Source: a virus
DNA length: 49,505 nucleotides
Strand: one strand, 5' to 3'
IMG/VR virus record: IMGVR_UViG_3300023174_000241
Location: 1-49,505 of that record
In this document: positions 20,001 through 29,000 of the stretch, piece by piece
Layout: every line of letters begins with the position of its first letter
Numbering within the stretch: the stretch's first letter is position 1
Translations under genes and position numbers: made by a program
Notes under the pieces: generated by a model
Seen by the model: the letters and a program-made list of their open reading frames with translations, nothing else
Told to the model about the DNA's origin: nothing
Database searches by the model: none

Positions 20001-23000
20001 TCAGTGGCATTTTATCAAGTGCCTTTGAATTTAGAAAGCAATTCGGTCAACAAAAACAGTTCAGAGTTTACGCTTGGTACAATTAGAAGTTACTATAACA
20101 GCATTGGACAGAATTTAAGAAATGTTCAAGGCAATATCAATGGGGCCAACAACACCAGAGACCTAGGCAATCTAATACCTTACGGCACTGAGATTATACA
20201 AAACTCCAGCCCAATGATGCTGACTGGTGTATTTTTACGTCGACAACAATACGAGTTGTTTAGTGCATTGAATTTCAATAGCACTGAGTATGTAAAATAC
20301 AAGGCATTGGTATGCGACTTGTCGGCCCAGGGCGATTTCATTAATTATACTCCGACCCAAGTGCTTGATGCTGTACTGCAACAGATTAGTTCTGGTAAAA
20401 CCGAAATCAATCCATTTTATTGGTCTGACATGTTGCCTTCTGGTGAAACATACACCGAACTCAACTATACTGTGTCTTTGATCAGCACAGACACTTTTAC
20501 CTTGAGTAGAAGCTATGATTTTACTTCTAGTAATTTCCAAGGACTATTGGTTTATTTGAATGGTACAATATTGACAATGGGATATGATTACACAGTGCCG
20601 GTTGATACCGCAGCCATTGTTGTTTCTGCGCCGTTAACAATCAATGACAAAATTACCATACGTGAGTACCCCACCACCTACGGTAATTTTGTACCAAACA
20701 CGCCTACAAAAATGGGATTGTATCCAGCATACAAACCAGAACTGTACACAGACCTTAGCTACGTAACGCCAACTGATGTTATTCGTGGTCATGATGGTTC
20801 TATCACAGTGGCATTTGGAGACTATCGAGATCAGGTACTGTTGGAATTTGAAAATAGAATTTTCAACAATTTAAAAATCAGATCGCCGATACCTCTGGAT
20901 CTGTCTGATGTAATGCCCGGCGAGTTTAGAACCACCGACTACACCTTGGGCGAAATTAATGACATATTGGCAGTTGACTTTTTATCCTGGACTGGCTTTA
21001 ACAAACTAAACTATTCGCAACAAACGTATTTGGCCAGTGATCCATTTACCTACAACTATAGTCAAAGCGGTAACAGATTAAATGGAGAACCGTTGCTGGG
21101 TGCCTGGCGCGGAATCTACAATTATTTTTATGATACTATAAGCCCAAACACTACTCCCTGGGAGATGTTGGGATTCAGCGAAGAGCCATCATGGTGGGCT
21201 GACCGATATGGTCCTGCACCTTACACATCTGGCAACTTGGTGCTTTGGGGCGATCTTGAACGCGGATATGTAGCCGATCCTGTTGATCCTAAAATAATTC
21301 CCAAATATGCAAGACCTGGCCTTACTTCAGTTATCCCCAGCGACAGCGAAGGCGGCTTAGCAGATCCATTGACTGCGGTGGCCGGTAACTTTGACACCAC
21401 TAGCTTCCGACGTAGTTGGGCATTTGGTGACGACGGGCCAGTCGAAGCCGCCTGGCGCTCTAGCTCAAACTGGCCGTTTGCAGTCATGCGCTTGTTGGCA
21501 TTGACACGCCCGGCTGAATTTTTTAGTCTGTTTGTGGACCGAGATCTCTACAAATTTGATGACACAGTGGGGCAATACCTTTGGAATAATCGAGCAAGAC
21601 TTGAAGCACAAAACATTGCACCCTTGTACGGCAACGGTGAAAGCAAAGCCAGTTATATCAACTGGATTATTGATTATAATCAACAGTTGGGAGTCAACAG
21701 CACTACACAACTTGAAACCACATTGAATAACATTGATGCTCGGTTGTGCTGGAGGCTTGCGGCATTTTCAGATAAAAATTATCTCAAGTTATACACTGAA
21801 AGATCTACACCAGGTGGCACAAACACCAGTTTGTTGTTGCCCGATGAAAGCTATCAAATTTTACTGTACCAAAATCCAGCATTTGATCAATTGACATTTA
21901 GTTCAGTTATTGTGCAAGTGACTGATGATGGCTGGGCAGTGTTTGGATACAGCACAATGTCCAATTACTTTGATATATTCCAATCTAAGCCCAGTGGTCT
22001 AACCACTGAAGTGATTGCTGGCGGCAGTGCAGAAACAATTCCCATAGAATACACATCAAATGTTGTGCAAGTTCCGTATGGATTTGTGTTTACAAACAGA
22101 GCCGCAGTCTGTGATTTCTTGTACAGTTATGGCAAGTTTCTTGAAGCACAAGGCATGACATTTGACGGCGTAGAAAACGGCTATGTCATGGACTGGAAAC
22201 AAATGGCAGTTGAGTTCCTTTACTGGAGTAATCAGGGATGGAGCAGTGGTGGCATCATCAACCTTAACCCAGGCGCGGCCAAAGTCAATGTGATCAAGCC
22301 AGGTGCTGTGGTCGAGAGTTTAACACCCACACGCATCAATAATATTATATTGAATCAAAATAGACAGCCATTGCCCAAGGCAGATTTAATAATCAATCGA
22401 TTGGGCAATGACTTTAATATTGTTACCACGTCTTCAAATACCATCAACTATCTACAGTTGAGATTCACTGCCTATGAACACATCATTGTTTTAGACAACC
22501 GCAGTATTTTTGCTGACTTGATTTATGATCCAATAACTGGAGCTAGACAAAGCAGAATATTAGTGAATGGCTGGTTGAGTGGTGACTGGAATGGCACAGT
22601 CAATGCACCGGGCTTTGTGTTAAATCAAGACAACATACAAGAATGGAAATCCAGCCAGAAGTACAGCAAAGGCGACATTGTATTATTTAAAAACGAATAC
22701 TGGAGCGCGGCATTAATTGTACCAGCAAGTCAAGAATTTGATTATGCTGTTTGGCTAAAAAGCGATTATGCACAAGTTCAGAAAGGGTTGTTGCCCAACG
22801 CCGCCAATGCCAGCGATCAACTGGCATTATCATACAGCACTTACAATGCTAACTTGGAACAAGAAACCGATTTGTTCAGTTATGGGTTGATTGGATTTAG
22901 ACCACGCGATTACATGCAGGCCCTGAATCTAGATGATGTCAGCCAAGTAAATCTTTATCAACAGTTCCTGGGCAGTAAAGGCACACGCCGTAGCACTGAG

Positions 23001-26000
23001 TTGTTTAGTTTTGCTGATCTTGGCAAAGAAACTGCACAATATGATATCTATGAACATTGGGCGGTATTAAGAAGTGTGTACGGCGCCAACGCCAACAGAA
23101 GTTATTTTGATCTAAGATTAAATCAAGCTTTGTTGCCCAGCGACCCCAGCATCATACAAGTTGTACAACCAGAACAAGTCAGTCAGGCTGACCAAACTGT
23201 GCTAGTGTCAGATATATGGCAAAGCAGTTACAAGATTACGTCGCCCAACATATTACCAACAACCTTGACAACACCAACTGACATTGGATTACCGTCTGCT
23301 GGTTATGTTAGTTTAAGTGATGTTGACATTACTGTGTTTGATTTAGTAGATCCAACAAACATAGCCACAGCCATTGATTCAATAGGTGTGGGAACCACAG
23401 TGTGGGTAGCCAAAGTCAATACCTTTGATTGGAATGTGTACATAAGTCAAAAGGTATCTGGCAGCGTTGTGCAAGTTGAAGACAACTTAAACGGATCTTC
23501 TATTGCTACATTTGATGCTGTGCATGGACTAAAAGTCAATGATATTGTTATAATTAAAAACTTTTCAGACACAATCAATGGAGTATATCATGTACTTGCA
23601 ACACCTACCCTGGAATCTATCACCATTGACTACACATTTGCTGACAATCAATCAACCGAAGTTGGCACCGGTCTAGCATTGACTCTTAAAACAACACGAG
23701 TATCACAACCCAGCGACATCTTGAATTTAGATTTTGCTGACCAATTGATACCCGGGGTCCGTGTCTGGGTTGATGATAACGGAACTGGTAGATGGGCCAC
23801 ACTAGAAAAAACTGATCCCTTTATTGAAGATGCTACACTGACGCCAGCCACACTCTATGAGCGAAGTTTATTTGGGGCCAGTGTTGCTCAAGGATTGTTT
23901 AATTCAAGTGCAATGGTTGGGGCACCGGGTTACAACCCCAATAACCTAACAAATGCTCCAGGTGGTGTGTACACTTTTGTACGAACTGACCAGGACATCT
24001 ATGCCGAAAACAGTATTTTAAGTATAAATGCAACTGATACAGTTGGGTACGGCAACGCCATGGACATTGGCGACAAAAATTGGGGAGTGGTTGGTGCCAG
24101 CGCAAGTAACAATTATAGCGGATATGTAACAACAATTTATGTTGCGTCGAGCAGTAGTTTCTTTGATCAACGACAACTATTAGTACCGCCGGATCAGGAA
24201 TTTGGCGCAGCAGAATTTGGTTATTCAGTGACCATGTCTCAAAATGAACAGTGGATGTTTGTGGGTGCACCTGGCAAAAACAAAGTGCATGCTTACACAC
24301 AGGTTCCAGTACAACGCCAACTTATAACTTATGTAACTGATGGCCAACTTGGCAGTTACAATTACAACGATTACATGTCGGTTACTCCAGGACAGCCAGA
24401 ACAAATCAGTGTGGTGTTAGACAACACCTTATTGGTGTACGGAGTCAATTACACAGTAACAGCAACTGATGTCATATTGGCTAGTATTCCAGTGGCGGGA
24501 TTGGAATTGACCATCACACGTAAAAGTGGTGTGCAATTAGATCGCGGCATCTATTTTGATGTAGTGCCAACTTCTACTTCTGGCTCAGGCATTAATGCAA
24601 CATTTACTGTGAACCGGGTGCGTGGTGTTTATTACACAACTTTGCAAGATGCTGGGTCCGGCTACAATGTGGCAGACACTATTACTATTTCGGCAGCATC
24701 TGTTGGCGGCGGCACAAGTCCAGCCAACGATTTGGTGTTGACAGTCACTGACGTCAGTCCTGGTGGCACACTGATATCATTTAGTCAATCGGGCTCAGGA
24801 GTGACCAACACCAGTGTTTTCCAATTAGATCCTTATTTGGCCACGGCAACAAACATATATGCATTTACAGTGCGTGTTAATGGAGAGTTGTACAGACCTT
24901 ACTTGGACTACGATTTTAACTCAGACAGTGCATATCAGCAGTATGATCTAGTGTTTAACACTGTGCCTCTAGCTGGCGCTGATATTTTAGTGTCTTCGGA
25001 CAGCTATTTTGATTTTGTTGAAACACTGACAGTTCCGGGACTGAGTGAAAATGCTAGATTTGGTCATAGCATAAGTTGCAACAGCAACGGAAGTATAATT
25101 TTAGTTGGCACACCAAACACAAATTCAGCGCAAGGCGCCACCTATGTGTTTGATAGGAATGTACAACAATTCATCATCACTGATCCAACACAAACCAACT
25201 ATACAACAGTGCAGAGTCTTGTGACTCCAGGCTATGTGTCAGCAACACTCAATGGGCAGTTTTTAGTTAACACCAATCAGAATATTAATGGAACATACAC
25301 TGTTGATATTAGCTCGCCCGGCAACGAATTTGTCAACATTGGAACTCCGCTAGCTATTGGCGATGTTTTGGAAATTGAAACAAATCAAATCACGTTGGTA
25401 GAAGTAATAGTGAGCCAACAACCGGGTGATGATGCCGCGTTTGGATACAAACTGGATCAATGTGTCAACGATTGCAGCCTGTATATTTCGTCACCATTTA
25501 ACAGTACAATTTTGCCCGAAGCTGGGCAAGTGGAATTTTTCCAGAACCAAAGCAGAGTATATGGAACTATAACATCAACAGTGGCCAACCCTGTGTTGAC
25601 TGCTGGTGATTACATCAGGTTAAACAATCAGTATGTCGAATGTCCAGGGACCACGGTCAAGGATCTAGCAACTGCTGTGAATTCGGCTAACATACCCAAC
25701 GTGGCTGCTACTCTGTTACCAGACCTTGTGCTAGTGGGTGATGGCGCCACACAGTCGTTTGACATCGGTACAATTTACACTGACGCAGTAAGCTACACTC
25801 CTGTGGTATACATTGATGATGTTTTACAAACAGTCAATGTTGACTACGTTGTAGTCAACGATGTTCAAATTAATTTCACTACTGCACCTGACTATCGTGC
25901 TGTCATTGTAGTTGTAGCAGGCAGAGTAACATTTAGTGTGATTAATTATGATGCTAGTACCCCGTTGAATCGTCTGCAAGTATTGCCAGGTACTGGAACA

Positions 26001-29000
26001 GCATTGGATGATCTAGGCCTAGAAATTTATGTGTGGCAGCAAACCATTATTGGCCCAAATCCACAACCACTGAGTCATTTTGGTCAAGGGCTATCTATCA
26101 GCAATAACACCACCACATTGTTGGTGGGAGCACCAAACGGTAACATGGTATCGCCAACTACATTTGACCATGGTACAACTTATTTTGATAGCCACAGCAC
26201 TGTTTTTGCAGATTCTACTTTGCAAAGTGGCGTGGTATATTCGTTTGACGCATTACCGCCGGCTAACCCCACAGTGACTAATCCGTTGAAATTTGTATTT
26301 GGACAGCAATTTGTAAACTCGTCTATACAACCGTTGGACCAGTACGGCACAGCAATTGATTATACAACTGGAACATTGTTGATTGGCGCCCCTGGAAGTG
26401 ATCTTGAAGACAGTGCACTAGCAAATTACGGCAAGGTAATTCAGTACCATAATGTGGATCAAGGGCCAGCCTGGAAACAAATTAGAGTTCAAGAAGAAGT
26501 GGTTGATGTGGCATTGTTGGACACCATCTACATGTACAACGCCGCAACTGGCGGCCCAAGCCAATATTTTGATTATTTTAATCCCTTGCAGGGACGATTG
26601 TTGGGAGTTGTTCGACAAAACTTAGATTACATTGGGGCAGTAAACCCAGCTGCCTATAACCAAGGACCGGTCAACAATTATGGACAGCGTTGGGGACAAG
26701 AACGTGTCGGACACATTTGGTGGGATACCAGCAATGTTAGATTCCTTGATCCAAATCAAGATGACGTTGTGTACGCCAGCCGTCGATGGGGTCAACCTTT
26801 CCCGGGCAGCTCCATTGATGTGTATCAATGGGTAGTCAGTGATGTAAGCCCAGCAAATTACACTGGGCCCGGAACACCACGAGACATTGACAGCTACTCA
26901 ATGTCATCAAGTCTTGACTTGCAAGGGTTTGTGACAACACAGTATTACTTCTGGGTTACAGGGATTAGAACTGTGGATCGTTCTGCTAGAAAAACACTGA
27001 GTGTTGATACTCTAACACGATACATTGAGAGTCCAAGAAGCAGTGGCATTAGTTACATTGCTCCGTTGAATTCAAGCACAGTGGCAATCTACAATGGGTT
27101 AGAGTACATAAGTGCACAAGACACTGTCCTACACATTGAATTTGATAAACAGGCCACAGAAGCTGAAGTTCACGTCGAGTATCAGCTAATACCCGAAGGC
27201 AAAGCAGACGGCTTCTTGAATCCAACTCTGTACAGAAAACTCATAGACAGCTTGAGCGGAGTAGACACTGCTGGCAATGCAGTGCCTGATCCATTGTTGA
27301 GCCCCAGCCAACGTTACGGAATTGAGTTTAGACCACGCCAAAGCATGGTGGTTGATAGATTCCTGGCATTAAACAATTACCTAACACAGGCCAATAGTGT
27401 GCTGGCAAAATATCCCATCAGCGAAATTAAAAAGTTTAATATATTAAACAGTTTTGAAGCTGAGCCACCAGTCAGTAGTAATGCCTGGGACAAACGCCTG
27501 GCCAACATTGAAGAATTGAGTTATCAAGATCTGTATGAGGTACCAGTTGGCTATACATATCTAGTGGCCACAGACAGTACCAACAGTGGCTTATGGACCA
27601 TTTATCAAGTAAATGCAACTGCACTATTAGCTGAACGATATCTAACTTTGATTAGAGTACAAAACTATGACACACGACTGTATTGGAATTACATTGATTG
27701 GTACAGCCCAACATATAACCAATTCACCAGGGTCAACGCCGAAGTGCCCAATCGAAGTAGTCTAGACACATTGACTTTACCAAATGGTTCCACAGTTAAA
27801 GTAACTTACAACTCTCAGTTAAAATGGGAAATCTATCAGTTAGTAAATGGACAATGGATCCGGGTGGGCTTGCAAGACGGAACGATTGAGTTCAAGAGTA
27901 GTCTATGGAGTTACTCAGTTGGTAGATTTGGATTTGACAGCGAAGTGTTTGACGCACAATATTTTGATCAAGCACCGGTTATTGAAACACGAAAAATCAT
28001 TGAAGCCATCAATCAAGAATTGTTCATTGATGAACTGTTGATTGAACGCAATCGCTTGTTGATGTTGATGTTTAACTACATACTCAGTGAGTTAATTGCT
28101 CCGAGCTGGCTGATGAAAACCAGCTTGATTGATGTAGATCACACAATTCGAGATTTGGTACCTTATCAAATATATCGTCGAGATAATCAAGACTTTGTAC
28201 TTGACTACATCAACGAGGTCAAACCTTATCATGTACAAATTAGAGAGTTTAATCTCAAGTATCAGGGACAGGACATCTTCCAGGGATCATTGACTGACTT
28301 TGATTTGCCAGCGTACTATGACACTGCGTCAGGCTTGTTTATTAGCCCAGTACTTGACAACACAGGAACAGTGAGTTCTACTAGCAGTAGACCCAGCACT
28401 GATCCAATTTGGCAGACTTTTCCGTGGAATCAATGGTACCAAAACTATCTGTTAACCATTAACGATGTCACAATTGTCAATGCTGGTAGCGGATATACTG
28501 TGCCGCCAACTGTTGTTGTAACTGGTGATTGTGTATCACCAGCTGTTATGACTGCGCAAATCAACAGTGCTGGAAAATTAATTGGCATCATAATAGTTGA
28601 TGGTGGCGATGGTTATTCAGAAACTGCTACTATAACACTTGAAGGTGGCAATGGATCCGGTGCTCAAGTTGTTGCTGTGATGGGCAATGCACTTGTTAGA
28701 AATTTACTGACAGTGATCAAATATGACCGCTATCAATACCAAGCAAATCTTGCACAGTGGCAACCAAATGTGACTTATTTACAAGGTGCCCTGGTTCGAT
28801 ATGGAAACATTGTTTGGGAAGCCAATGTAACCAACACGGCTGACGATTTTGACACCGGCAGTTGGACAGTGATCCCTGCCGGTGAGTTATCGGGGGTTGA
28901 CCGAACCATGGGCTATTATGTGCCCACAGTGGATCAGCCTGGACTAGACCTAGGACAACTAATATCCGGAGTAGACTACCCAGGAGTGCAAGTATCAGCC

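Noticed and set aside
23899-24300. 133-codon minus-strand frame rich in Cys and His
   Set aside because: It is the reverse of FG-GAP blades in the giant gene. The Cys/His content does not form a known zinc pattern.
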